DNA of 64,000 nucleotides from RPQJ01 sp963846885 (GCA_963846885.1 CAWJXS010000023.1:124001-188000); one strand, 5' to 3'. Shown: positions 50,659-60,707, counted from the stretch's first letter. The notes: generated by a model not told the origin, from the sequence alone. Made by a program: numbers and translations.

Positions 50659-52052
50659 ACGCGACCGCTCCGCTGCGCGGGTCCGACAGCCTGCGCGACT
50701 TCGATGAAGACGCGTGGGACGACCTCCTGAACTACATCGAGGAGCGCCGGGTCATCCCGATCGTCGGGCCCGACCTGCTGCGCGTCGAGACCGACCAGGG
50801 TCCGCGGCTGCTCTACGAATGGCTGGCAGAGAAACTGGCTGCCAAGCTCGCGGTGGACCCGCAGGGCTTGCCACAGCCGCTCACGCTCAACGACGTCGTC
50901 TGCAGTTACCTGGGCCAGCGGGGGCGCCGCGAAGAGGCGTACACGCGGCTGCGTTCGATCATGCGCGAAGTGCAGCTCGCGCCGCCCGTGGCATTGCGGC
51001 AACTGGCGCAGATCACCGATTTCGACCTGTTCGTCACGACGACGTTCGACCCGCTGCTCGAACAGGCCGTCAACATGGAACGCTTCGGCGGTGAGCCGCA
51101 TGCCGAGGTGATCGCCTACGCGCCGAACCGCGTCTCCGACCTGCCTGCGGAGCGCGGGCAACTGCAGCGTCCGGTCGTGTACCACATGCTCGGCAGGCTC
51201 TCGGCGTCGCCGACGTACGTCATCTCCGACGAAGACATGCTCGAGTTCATCTGTGCGCTGCAATCCGAGCACCTGACGCCCGAAAAGCTGTTCCACGAAC
51301 TCGAGCACAGCCACCTGCTGCTGATCGGCAGCGATTTTTCCAACTGGCTGGCGCGACTGTTCCTGCGCATGGCGAAGCGCAAGCGATTGTCGGATCCACG
51401 CGATTTTGGCGAGATTCTTGCCGACGACCACACTTCCAAGGACGACAGGCTGCTGGCCTTCCTGCAGCAAGTCAGCGTGCGCACGCGCGTGTTCAGCGGG
51501 GCCGAGTCGTTCGTCGCCGAGTTGCACCAACGCTGGCTGCAGCGACAGCGTCCGCTGGCTGCCAGTGCCAATAGCGCTCTGTCGCCGCAGCGTTTCCTGC
51601 CTCCCGCGCGGGAGATGCCGGAGAACGCGATCTTCATCAGCTACGCGCGCGAAGACCTGCCGGCGGTGCAGCGGCTGAAGGCTGCGCTCGATGCCGCGGG
51701 CCTCGTGACCTGGTTCGACCTCGACCGCCTCGAAGGCGGCGACGACTACGATCGCAAGATCCGCGCGAACATCAACCGGTGCAGCTTCTTCCTGCCGGTG
51801 ATCTCGGGCTCGACGCAGCGCCGGCTGGAGGCCTACTTCCGCCGTGAGTGGAGCTATGCCGTGGATCGCTCACGCAACATCGCTGAAGGCGCCGTGTTCA
51901 TCCTGCCGGTCTCCATCGACGAGACGCCTGAAGCCGAGGCGCTGGTGCCCGAGAAATTCAAGGCCGTCCACATCTCGCGCCTGCCCGGCGGCGAGCCCTC
52001 GCCTGAGTTCGTGCGCCGCCTGCAGGAACTTTCGAATTCGCGTCGCGCATGA
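50655..52052 (+). CDS. SIR2-like / TIR fusion protein (candidate NAD-degrading effector)
   Basis: 465 residues in two domains. Residues about 30-260 are SIR2-like: a Rossmann start at RRVIPIVGPDLLRVE, the core FDLFVTTTFDPLLEQAV (residues 123-139), YHMLGRLSASPTYVISDEDM, and the late LLLIGSDFSNWLARLFLRMA of prokaryotic SIR2_2-type domains. Residues about 323-450 are TIR: ENAIFISYAREDLPAVQRLK, GLVTWFDLDRLEGGDDYDRK, INRCSFFLPVISGSTQRR, and Glu398 in FRREWSYAV at the usual catalytic position of TIR NADases. Both domains degrade NAD in known bacterial immune proteins. The stop overlaps the start of the STAND gene (ATGA), so the two are coupled partners. An immune role is inferred, not shown. Confidence 0.88.
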   Translation: MNATAPLRGSDSLRDFDEDAWDDLLNYIEERRVIPIVGPDLLRVETDQGPRLLYEWLAEKLAAKLAVDPQGLPQPLTLNDVVCSYLGQRGRREEAYTRLRSIMREVQLAPPVALRQLAQITDFDLFVTTTFDPLLEQAVNMERFGGEPHAEVIAYAPNRVSDLPAERGQLQRPVVYHMLGRLSASPTYVISDEDMLEFICALQSEHLTPEKLFHELEHSHLLLIGSDFSNWLARLFLRMAKRKRLSDPRDFGEILADDHTSKDDRLLAFLQQVSVRTRVFSGAESFVAELHQRWLQRQRPLAASANSALSPQRFLPPAREMPENAIFISYAREDLPAVQRLKAALDAAGLVTWFDLDRLEGGDDYDRKIRANINRCSFFLPVISGSTQRRLEAYFRREWSYAVDRSRNIAEGAVFILPVSIDETPEAEALVPEKFKAVHISRLPGGEPSPEFVRRLQELSNSRRA

Positions 52053-55000
52053 AGACAATACAACCCGATATCGCCACCGAGACGACGATCGACCCGCAGA
52101 ATCCGTGGCTCGGCCTGTCGAGCTATTCGGAGGAGACGCGAGCCTATTTTCACGGCCGTGACGAGGAGGCCGCCGAACTCGCGCGCCGCGTGCAGCGCAA
52201 GCTGCTCACCGTGCTGTTCGGCCAGTCGGGCCTCGGCAAGACGTCGCTGCTGCGCGCCGGCCTCGTGCCGCGTTTGCGCGGGGCGGGGTTTTGCCCCGTC
52301 TACGTGCGTATCGATTACGCGGCCGAGTCGCCGTCGCCAGCGGAACAGATCAAGCAGGCGATCTTGCGCGCCACGTCCGAGGCCGGGCACTGGACCGAAG
52401 CCGGTTCGGCCGTCGAGGGCGAGTCGCTGTGGGAGTTCCTGCACCACCGCGGCGATTTGCTGCACGATGCCGACGGCAATACCGTACTGCCGCTGCTGAT
52501 CTTCGACCAGTTCGAGGAAATCTTCACGCTGGCGCAGGCGGACGACGCCGGGCGGCGGCGTGCACAGCGCTTCATCGACGAGCTCGCTGACCTGGTCGAG
52601 AACCGGCCGCCGGCCGAGCTCGAGGCACGCATCGACCGCGACGAGGTCGCCGCGGAAGACTTCGACTTTGCGCGCGCCGATTACCGCATCCTGATCGCGC
52701 TGCGCGAGGACTACCTGGCCCACCTCGAGGCGGTGAAGGGCAAGATGCCCTCGATCACCCAGAACCGCATGCGGCTCGCGCGCATGAACGGTCAGCAGGC
52801 GTTGAGTGCGGTGATGCAGCCGGGCGGCAAGCTCGTCTCGCAAGAGGTCGCCGAGTCGATCGTGCGCTTCGTCGCCGGCGGCTCCGAACTGCAGAACGCC
52901 GAGGTCGAGCCTTCACTGCTGAGCCTGATCTGTCGCGAACTCAATACCGTGCGCCAGGCCCAGGGGCGGCCCGAGATTTCGGCCGACCTGCTCGCCGGCT
53001 CGCGCGACACCATCCTCACGGAGTTCTACGAACGCGCGCTGGCGGATCAGCCGCCGGGTGTGCGTCGCGTCATCGAAGACGAGCTGCTGACTGAATCCGG
53101 TTATCGCGAGAGCCTGGCCGAGGAGCGCGTGGCCAAGGCGTTGGCTGCCGCGGGCGCCGAGCCCGATGCGCTGGCGAAGCTCGTCGATCGCCGCCTGCTG
53201 CGCATCGAAGAACGCCTCGACATGCGCCGGGTCGAGCTCACGCACGACGTGCTGTGCAGCGTGGTGCGCTCGAGCCGCAACCTGCGCCACGAGCGCGAGG
53301 CGCGTGACGAGGCCGAGCGCATGCTCGCCGCGCAGCAGGAGCGGGCGGCCGAGACGCGCCGCACCTTGCAGCGGACGCGTCGCGTGGCGGTCGTGGCGGG
53401 CGTGCTCATGCTCGTGGCAATCGCGGGCGCCCTGTTCGGCTGGATCAACCTCAAGCGCGCGGAAGCTGCCGACCAGCAAGCGCAGCAGGCACGTGCGGAT
53501 GCCGAGAGGCTCGTCGCCTTCCTGATCGAGGACTTCTATGCAGAGCTCGAGCCGACCGGCCGGCTCGAAACGATGGGCAAGCTCGCGCACATGGCCGTCA
53601 GTTACTACGACGGCTTGCCGCAGCAGCTGCTGACGCCGCAGACGCAGGCGTACCGGGGGATGGCACTCGTGCGCGAGGGTCACGCCTTGCTGGCCAGGGG
53701 CAGCGTCGAGGAAGCCAACAACAAGCTTGACGCAGCCCAGGAGATTTTTTCGACGGCTGCGTGCCGGTGGCGATGCGAGCGAGACCGTCATCGTCGGCCT
53801 GGCTTTGTCGAAGTTCACCCGGTTTGCGGCCTGGGGTGCGCAGGGTGCGCCGGGATCGACCCCGGCCGACCTGACCATGGTAGCCGACCTGCTGCGGCCG
53901 CTCGTGAACGAGCCGGGGGCCTCGCGACAGGTCAGGCTCGTCTACGCTGATACCCTCAACTTCCTGAGCCATCAGCGGGCAGACAAGGAACAGGCCGTGG
54001 CGGACTGCGAAGAGTCCCGCGCGATCCTTATCAAGATGGGCGCGCGCGACTTGACGGACTTGAGCGCCGCTTCGATTTACGCGGACACCAGTGATTCCCA
54101 GGCCCGCCACGCCGCGGTGCTCGGACAAATCGACGAGGCAGAAGCACTCGGTCGAGAGGTCTTCGAGATCGCGGAAAAAGTGCTGGTGCAGCGGCCGGGT
54201 GATCTCCGCTCGATGCACAATCGGGCGTTGGCCCCGGGCTTCCTCAGCAGCATTGCCACGCGACGCCACGACTACGCGGGCGCCGTCGAGTACGCGATCA
54301 AGTCCGATCAGGCGAGCGAGAGTTTTGTACGTTTCAACCCGTCCAATCTCACCGCCTGGGGCATGTGGGTCAGCAGCAAGAATGGGCTGGCGGACGCCCA
54401 GTTCGATCAGGGTCGCATCGCCGCAGCGCTGGCGACGGCGCGTGCGATGGTCGAACTGCGGCGGGATCCGCGCTTGCCGTCAAGCCTGTTGCCAGTGCTC
54501 GCGAGTTCATTGTCTGATGTCGCGGCGCTTGAGATGCTCGCTGGACAGGCGCAGGCGGCCGAGCGCACGCTGGAGTTGAGTCGCGCCGCAACGGTCGAAG
54601 CCTTGGTGCCGATGCCGAAAGGCGACAAGAGTCATGACGTGTGGCCGGTGTCGGATGAGGTATTGTCGGCCGAACTCGCGCTCATGTCCGGAAAGGCCGA
54701 GCGTGCGTTCGTGCTGGCAGACGCGGCGGCCAGGACGCTCCGAGTCATCGAGGTGCCGGACACCGAGCGCGTCAACCGCAACGTGCGACGCGACGTGCTC
54801 AACTGGGCACTGGTCGTCGCGGCGGATGCTGCCATCGGGACAGGCCGCTACGGCGAGGCTGAAGCGCTGCTGCGCGAATACCTGGCCGCGCCGTCAGCCG
54901 CATGGTCGCTGCGAGACCCGGCTATCAGAGACGGCTGCGGTCCGCGTGACGCTCGCGCATGCACTGTCGAGCCAGGGGCGCTCCCGCGAGGCAATGGAAC

Positions 55001-55239
55001 TGTTGGCGCCGGAGTTGCAGCGTTACCGCGCGGTGCGAGCGCAGGGTGCCCGCGACGTGGATTTCCAGCATGATTTTGCGTACGCGTTGTACGTCAGCGC
55101 GCTGCTGACCGAAGTGCCGCGAGAACGCGACGCGCTGCTGCAGGAGGCAGAACGGTTGCTCAGTGAACTTAGCCAGGAAGCGCAGGAATTGTTCACCGTT
55201 CGCCGCCTCAAAGGCCGCATCGCGGCAGCGCAGGTCTAA
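52049..55239 (+). pseudogene. nSTAND-type NTPase with membrane segment and helical repeats, two frameshifts (possibly intact)
   Basis: N-terminus NPWLGLSSYSEETRAYFHGR is the usual nSTAND1 entry. Walker A GQSGLGKT spans residues 58-65 and Walker B is LLIFDQFEE with Asp153. Helical and winged-helix parts lead to a coiled segment and one membrane helix at about residues 446-468 (VAVVAGVLMLVAIAGALFGW). A long alpha-helical, TPR-like region follows. One extra T in a run of six at 53745-53750 breaks the frame after AAQEIF; the next frame continues RLRAGGDASETVIVGLALSK. A second extra base near 54927 shifts to SETAAVRVTLAHALSSQ and on to the stop. Correcting both gives about 1062 residues. As a STAND sensor it would bind ligand through the repeats, oligomerise and drive the SIR2-TIR partner. 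Confidence 0.82.
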
Positions 55240-55291
55240 GCCAGCCTGCGCTCGTGCAAGGCAGCGCCGCCGGGACGCGACGCCGTCGTGT

Positions 55292-56722
55292 TCAGGCCGC
55301 GCGGCGTTCTGTTCCCGATGCCAGAGCGTGATCCGCCAGCACCTGCGACACGCAGCAGGTCACTTTCCGGGCCGTTTCGAGGTGCAGGAATTCGTTGGGC
55401 CCGTGCGCATTCGAATTGGGGCCGAGCACGCCCGTGATCAGGAACTGCGTGCCCGGGAATTTCTCGCCGAGCATGCCCATGAACGGGATGCTGCCGCCCG
55501 TGCCCATGTACATCGAGTCCTTGCCAAAGAAGGCGCGTGACGCCCGTTGCATCGATTCCTCGAGCCATGGCGCAAACGACGGGGCGTTCCAGCCGGCCAT
55601 GGCCGACTCGACGCTGAAGCTGACCCGGGCGCCGTACGGCGGATCCTGTTCGAGCGCGCGCTTGAGCGCCTGCGAGGCGACCTTGGGGTCCATCGTCGGC
55701 GTGAGCCGGAACGACAGCTTCAAGCTCGTGTAGGGTCGCAGGACGTTGCCGGCGCTACGGAACGGCGGGATGCCCTCGGCGCCCGTCACGCTCAACGTGG
55801 GCCGCCAGGTGCTGTTGAGCAACAGTTCCAGCGGATCGTTCGACATCGGCCGCATGCCCGGCACGAAGGGTATGCGCCCGGCGACGATCGGACCCAGGAT
55901 CGTGGCGGCGGCTTCGGCCTGCGCGCGACGGTCGGCCGGGATCGGCGTGTTGAGCTCATCGACGAGGATGGCACCGGAGTGCATGTCCTCGACGCGCGCG
56001 AGCAGTTCGCGCAGCACGCGCATGCTCGAGGGCACGATGCCGCTCGCCATGCCGGAATGCACGCCTTCCGTCAGCACGTCGGCGCGCAGCGTGCCGATCA
56101 GGTTGCCGCGGAGCGAGGTGGTGCACCAGAGCTGGTCATAGTTGCCGCATTCGGCGTCGAGGCAGACGACGAGGCTGGGCTGACCAAGCCGTGCACCGAG
56201 CGCGTCGATGTGGGCGGGGAGGTCGGGGCTGCCGCTTTCCTCGCTGGCCTCGATCAGCACGACGCAGCGGGAGTGCGGAATCTTCTGCTCGCGCAGGGCG
56301 CGAATTGCCGCGATCGACGAAAACAGTGCGTAGCCGTCGTCCGCGCCGCCGCGGCCATAAAGCTTGCCGTCGCGCAGGACGGGGGTCCACGGGTCGAGGC
56401 CGTCCGACCAGCCGGTGAACTCGGGCTGCTTGTCCAGGTGGCCGTACATGAGCACGCAGTCATCCACGTCGCCCGGCACGTCCACCATCAGCACAGGCGT
56501 GCGACCCGGCAGGCGCAGCACCTCGATGCGGGAGCCCGGCGGCGCCTCGGCCTGCGCCCAACGCAGCATCAGCTGCACGGCGGCTTCCATGTGGCCGTGG
56601 GCTTCCCAGTCGGGGTCGAACAGGGGCGACTTGTTCGGGATGCGGACGTAGTCGATCAGCTGCGGCAGGATCGAATCCGACCAGGCCGCATCGATGAAAT
56701 CTCTGGCCTTCGCAATGTCCAT
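55292..56722 (-). CDS. M20-family metallopeptidase (dipeptidase-like)
   Basis: 476 residues. Zinc-site and catalytic motifs are in order: VLMYGHLDKQPEF (His and catalytic Asp), YGRGGADDGYALFSSIAAIR (bridging Asp), VVLIEASEESGSPDLPAHID (catalytic and binding Glu), VVCLDAECGNYDQL, and a final His in NAHGPNEFLHLETARK. The size and the N-terminal YVRIPNKSPLFDPDW resemble the CNDP/DapE-like dipeptidases. It would cleave dipeptides or deacylate small amides in the cytoplasm. It is convergent with the STAND gene, 52 bases apart. Confidence 0.92.
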   Translation of the reverse strand: MDIAKARDFIDAAWSDSILPQLIDYVRIPNKSPLFDPDWEAHGHMEAAVQLMLRWAQAEAPPGSRIEVLRLPGRTPVLMVDVPGDVDDCVLMYGHLDKQPEFTGWSDGLDPWTPVLRDGKLYGRGGADDGYALFSSIAAIRALREQKIPHSRCVVLIEASEESGSPDLPAHIDALGARLGQPSLVVCLDAECGNYDQLWCTTSLRGNLIGTLRADVLTEGVHSGMASGIVPSSMRVLRELLARVEDMHSGAILVDELNTPIPADRRAQAEAAATILGPIVAGRIPFVPGMRPMSNDPLELLLNSTWRPTLSVTGAEGIPPFRSAGNVLRPYTSLKLSFRLTPTMDPKVASQALKRALEQDPPYGARVSFSVESAMAGWNAPSFAPWLEESMQRASRAFFGKDSMYMGTGGSIPFMGMLGEKFPGTQFLITGVLGPNSNAHGPNEFLHLETARKVTCCVSQVLADHALASGTERRAA

Positions 56723-56751
56723 GGGTATCCGCCTGCAACTGGTTCAGTAGG

Positions 56752-57568
56752 TCACGCCGCCCCGGCCTCCGGAAAGCCGAAGAATTTTAGCGCATTGCGG
56801 GTCGTGGCCGCGGCGACCGTCGGAAATGGCTCACCGCGGCATGCGGCAATGACCTTGACCACGTGGGGCAGGTACTTCGGCTCGTTCCGTCGATGCGCGG
56901 GCTTCGGGCTGCAGGTCGCGCGGCAGCAGGTAGGGCGCGTCGGTCTCGACCAGCAGGCGGTCGAGCGGAATCGAGCGCACGAGCTCCTGCAGGTGCCGGC
57001 CGCGCCGCTCGTCGCAGATCCAGCCGGTGATGCCGACCAGCAGTCCAAGGTCGAGGTAATCGCGCAGTTCCCGCGCGTCGCCCGTGAAGCAGTGGGCCAC
57101 GCCGCCGGCGAGGCGCGGCAGGTAGTCCTTGAGGATGCCCACGAAGGCGTCGTGGCCGTCGCGCTGGTGCAGGAAAACGGGCTTGCCGCACTCGACGGCC
57201 AGTTCGAGCTGCCAGCGAAAGGCGCGTTCCTGATCTTCGTGTGACGAAAAGTTGCGGAAGTAGTCGAGTCCGCACTCGCCGGCCGCGCCCACTTCCGGGG
57301 CGGCAAGCAACTCGCGCAGCCGTGGCAGGTCGTCCTCGCGCAGGTCGCTGGCGTGATGCGGGTGCACGCCCGCCGTCGCGCGAAAGGCCCGCGGATCGGT
57401 CCGCACCAGGTCGATGGCCTGCCGGGTGCTCGCGAGGCTGCTGCCCGTGATCACCATGTGCCGGACGCCGGCCGTCATGGCGGTTGCGATCACCTCGGCG
57501 CGGTCGGCGTCGAAGCTGTCGTGGGCGAGGTTGAGGCCGATGTCGACGAGCGTGGGGGCAGGGGTCAT
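56752..57568 (-). pseudogene. tatD: TatD-family hydrolase/DNase, one frameshift (possibly intact)
   Basis: From the ATG at 57568, TLVDIGLNLAHDSFDADRAE opens a TatD TIM barrel. The metal ligands follow: ATAGVHPHHA, GECGLDYFRN, FLHQRDGHDAF, AHCFTGDARELRDYLDLG and LLVETDAPYLLPRDLQP. Just after that last motif, near 56903, one extra base shifts the frame; the next frame gives KPAHRRNEPKYLPHVVKVIA and TTRNALKFFGF to the stop, the normal TatD ending. Corrected length is about 271 residues, standard for the family. Since TatD is widely conserved and everything else is perfect, a sequencing error is likely. Confidence 0.85.
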
Positions 57569-57619
57569 GCAGGGTTGGCTGTGATAGATTGCAGGGCTTC
57601 CCCAGACTAGCGAGTACGC

Positions 57620-58846
57620 ATGGCACTGGACAAGGCAGCGCTGGAGAGCCTGCGCCTCGAGCGGGGCCCGGACAGCGGCAAATACCACGAGCGTGGCAGT
57701 TCGCGGCGCCGGCTGTGGTACGTCCTGGCGGCGGTGGCCGCACTGGCCCTGGTCTTCGCCTGGCGGTCGTTCAGCGGCGCGGTGCCGGTGCAGACGGTCA
57801 CGGTCGAATCCGCCAGCTCCGCGAGCGGCGCCGTGCTCAACGCCTCGGGCTACGTGGTCGCGCGCCGGCTCGCCACGGTCAGCTCGAAAGTGACCGGTCA
57901 GGTCGTCGAAGTGCTGTTCGAGGAAGGTGCCGAAGTCGAGGCCAACCAGGTGCTCGCGCGGCTCGACCGGGCAACCGTCGCGGCCGAACTCAACGTCGCC
58001 ACCAGCAGCGCCGAAGCCGCACGCAGCGGCCTGCGTGAGATACAGGTGCGTCTTGCCGACGCGCGCAAGACCCTCGAGCGCAACCGCTCGCTGGTCGAGC
58101 GCAAGCTGGTGTCCCAGAGCGTGCTCGATACCGCGGCAGCCGAGGTTGCTGCGCTGGACGCGCGTCTCGCCGCCGCGCGCGCGGACGTCGAGGTGGCGAA
58201 CTCACAGGTGAGGCTCGGCCAGCAGGCCCTGGACGACCTCGAGATCCGCGCGCCGTTCAAGGGCGTGGTGATTTCCAAGGACGCGCAGCCGGGCGAGATG
58301 GTGTCGCCGATGTCGGCAGGTGGCGGGTTCACCCGCACGGGCGTGGCAACGATCGTCGACATGGACTCGCGCGAGGTCGAGGTCGACGTCAACGAGTCGT
58401 ACATCAATCGCGTGAATGCGGGGCAGAAGGTCGAGTGCGTGCTCGACGCGTATCCAGACCTGAAAATTCCCGCGCACGTCATCAGCATCGTGCCGACTGC
58501 AGACCGGCAGAAGGCCACGGTGCGGGTGCGCATCGGGCTCGACCAGCTCGACCCGCGCATCCTGCCGGACATGGGCATCAAGGTGAGCTTCCTCGAAGAC
58601 GGCGCGCAGCCGGTGGCGAAAGTTGCGCCACTCGTGCCCGACGCTGCGGTGGTCAAGGACGGCGATGCGAGCTTCGTCTGGGTCGTGCGCGACGGCAAGG
58701 TCGAGAAGCGCGCGGTCACCGTTGGTGAATCGAAGGACGGGCAGGTGGCCGTGACCAAGGGCCTGGAGGGCGGCGAATCGATCGTCGTCGACGCGCCGCG
58801 CCGGCTGCGCGACGGCGCCGCCGTGGAGCTGCAGGCCGCACCATGA
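57620..58846 (+). CDS. Periplasmic adaptor of an ABC exporter (MacA/HlyD type)
   Basis: 408 residues. A short cytoplasmic start and one membrane helix (WYVLAAVAALALVFAWRSF) lead to the split lipoyl domain (SSKVTGQVVEVLFEEGAEVE and LEIRAPFKGVVISKDAQPGE). Between these halves is a helical hairpin, and a beta-barrel with VDMDSREVEVDVNESYINRV follows. Its stop overlaps the ABC ATPase start, and two permease genes follow in one run, so it forms a MacAB-like or DevBCA-like export system. Substrate unknown. It is divergent from tatD. Confidence 0.92.
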   Translation: MALDKAALESLRLERGPDSGKYHERGSSRRRLWYVLAAVAALALVFAWRSFSGAVPVQTVTVESASSASGAVLNASGYVVARRLATVSSKVTGQVVEVLFEEGAEVEANQVLARLDRATVAAELNVATSSAEAARSGLREIQVRLADARKTLERNRSLVERKLVSQSVLDTAAAEVAALDARLAAARADVEVANSQVRLGQQALDDLEIRAPFKGVVISKDAQPGEMVSPMSAGGGFTRTGVATIVDMDSREVEVDVNESYINRVNAGQKVECVLDAYPDLKIPAHVISIVPTADRQKATVRVRIGLDQLDPRILPDMGIKVSFLEDGAQPVAKVAPLVPDAAVVKDGDASFVWVVRDGKVEKRAVTVGESKDGQVAVTKGLEGGESIVVDAPRRLRDGAAVELQAAP

Positions 58847-59550
58847 ACGGAACCGCGGCGGAGACGGCGCAGCCGATCGTCCGCATCCGCGACCTGGTCA
58901 AGGACTACCGGCGCGGGGCCGAAGTCGTCCGCGTGCTCGACGGGCTGTCGCTCGACATCAAGCAGGGTGACTTCGTCGCGCTCATGGGTCCCTCGGGCTC
59001 CGGCAAGTCGACCCTGCTCAACCTGATCGGCGGGCTCGACCGGCCGACGTCGGGCTCGCTCGAGGTCGAAGGGCTGCGCGTCGATCAGTTGTCGGAAGGC
59101 TCGCTTGGGCGCTGGCGAGCCGACCATGTCGGGTTCATCTTCCAGATGTACAACCTGCTGCCGGTACTCACGGCCGAGCGCAACGTCGAGCTGCCGCTGC
59201 TGCTCACCAACCTGAATCGCGAGCAGCGCATGACGCGCGTCGCCGCTGCGTTGAAGCTGGTGGGCCTGGAGCATCGCGCGAAGCATCGCCCGCGCGAGCT
59301 GTCGGGCGGACAGGAACAGCGCGTCGGCATCGCGCGCGCGATCGTCACTGATCCCACGCTGTTGCTGTGCGACGAGCCCACGGGTGACCTCGACCGCAAG
59401 TCCGGCGACGAGATCCTGACGCTGCTCGAGGCGCTCAACGACGAATACGGCAAGACCATCATCATGGTCACGCACGACCCGCATGCGGCCGAGCGCTCGC
59501 ATCGGGTCATCCACCTCGACAAGGGCATGCTGGGCGAAGGCGCGGCATGA
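58843..59550 (+). CDS. ABC transporter ATPase (MacB/LolD family)
   Basis: 235 residues. Walker A is GPSGSGKS at residues 49-56, the Q-loop is in HVGFIFQMYNLLPVLTAERN, the signature is LSGGQEQRVGIARAIVTDPT, Walker B is LLLCDEPTGDLD, and the H-loop His is in IIMVTHDPHAAERSHRVIHL. The sequence belongs to the MacB/LolD/FtsE group that drives mechanotransmission rather than classic import. Start and stop both overlap the neighbouring genes by four bases, showing tight coupling with the adaptor and permeases. Confidence 0.95.
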   Translation: MNGTAAETAQPIVRIRDLVKDYRRGAEVVRVLDGLSLDIKQGDFVALMGPSGSGKSTLLNLIGGLDRPTSGSLEVEGLRVDQLSEGSLGRWRADHVGFIFQMYNLLPVLTAERNVELPLLLTNLNREQRMTRVAAALKLVGLEHRAKHRPRELSGGQEQRVGIARAIVTDPTLLLCDEPTGDLDRKSGDEILTLLEALNDEYGKTIIMVTHDPHAAERSHRVIHLDKGMLGEGAA

Positions 59551-60707
59551 TCGGCAAATACCTGCCACTGCTGGCGTCCAGCCTGCGCCGCAAGCGCCTG
59601 CGGACGTTCTTCACCGTGGCGTCGATCCTGATTGCGTTCCTGTTGTACGGCCTCGCGGCGTCGCTGCAGTTTGCGCTCAAGTCCGGAGTGGATGTCGCGG
59701 GCGCGGATCGCCTGCTCACGATGCACAAGGTCTCGTTCACGCAGCTGTTGCCAGCGAGCTACGAGAACCGCATCAAGGCGGTGGACGGCGTCGTCGCGGT
59801 ATCGCCGCAGACCTGGTTCGGGGCCTGGTTCCAGGACGAGCGCAACCAGTTCCCCACGTTCCCGAGCGACCCGGAGGCGTACCTGCGCATCTACCCGGAG
59901 ATCAAGCTCACCGAGGAAGAGAGGGTGGCCTGGTTTGCCGATCGGACGGGCGCGCTGGTGGGGCGGGCCATCGCGGACCTCTACGGTTGGAAAGTGGGCG
60001 ACCAGGTACCGCTCAGGTCTGCGATCTGGCGGCGGCTCGACGGCTCGGACACCTGGGACATCACCGTGCGCGCGATCTACGACCTGCCGGACGGCGGCGA
60101 CACGCGGCAGATCGTGCTGCACCAGGATTATTTCGAGGAGGCCAAGCAGCAGGCCAAAGGCCTGATCGGCTGGTACGTCATCAAGATCAGCGACGTCAAC
60201 CAGGCGCAGGTGGTCAGCCGGCAGATCGATGCCATGTTCGCGAACTCGCCGGCCGAAACCAAGACTTCGTCGGAGCGCGCGATGGCGCAATCCTTCGTGA
60301 ACCAGGTCGGCAACATCGGCGCGATCCTCTCGGCGATCGTCGGCGCGGTGTTCTTCACGATGCTGCTCGTCACCGCCAACACGATGGCGCAGTCGGTGCG
60401 CGAGCGCACCAACGAGCTCGGCGTCTTGAAGACGCTCGGCTTCAGCAATTCCGGCGTGCTCGGCATGGTGCTGGCCGAGTCCGTGCTGGTCACGGTGCTG
60501 GGCGGGCTGCTCGGCATGTTCCTGGCCTGGTGGATCGGCGTGCAGTTCGGGCCGACGCTGGGCCAGTACCTGCCCGGGTTCCGGGTGCCGCCCGACGCCC
60601 TGCTCAAGTCGGTCCTGTACATGCTTGCGCTCGGAGTGGTCGCGGGCGCGGTGCCGGCATGGCAGGCCATGCGCCTGCGCATCGTCGAAGCCCTGCGCCG
60701 GGATTGA
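59547..60707 (+). CDS. ABC exporter permease 1 (FtsX/MacB type)
   Basis: 386 residues: one N-terminal helix (FFTVASILIAFLLYGLAAS), a periplasmic domain of about 200 residues, and three C-terminal helices with the FtsX-like segment MAQSVRERTNELGVLKTLGF, the coupling helix that meets the ATPase. It ends MRLRIVEALRRD, typical of this family. Unlike MacB, the ATPase is a separate protein. It probably pairs with the second permease as a heterodimer. Confidence 0.92.
   Translation: MIGKYLPLLASSLRRKRLRTFFTVASILIAFLLYGLAASLQFALKSGVDVAGADRLLTMHKVSFTQLLPASYENRIKAVDGVVAVSPQTWFGAWFQDERNQFPTFPSDPEAYLRIYPEIKLTEEERVAWFADRTGALVGRAIADLYGWKVGDQVPLRSAIWRRLDGSDTWDITVRAIYDLPDGGDTRQIVLHQDYFEEAKQQAKGLIGWYVIKISDVNQAQVVSRQIDAMFANSPAETKTSSERAMAQSFVNQVGNIGAILSAIVGAVFFTMLLVTANTMAQSVRERTNELGVLKTLGFSNSGVLGMVLAESVLVTVLGGLLGMFLAWWIGVQFGPTLGQYLPGFRVPPDALLKSVLYMLALGVVAGAVPAWQAMRLRIVEALRRD

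Noticed and set aside
53745..53750. Programmed ribosomal frameshifting at the T6 run of the STAND gene
   Set aside because: The needed shift is +1, there is no clear stimulatory element or in-frame stop right at the site, and a second unrelated shift occurs 1.2 kb later; an indel is simpler.
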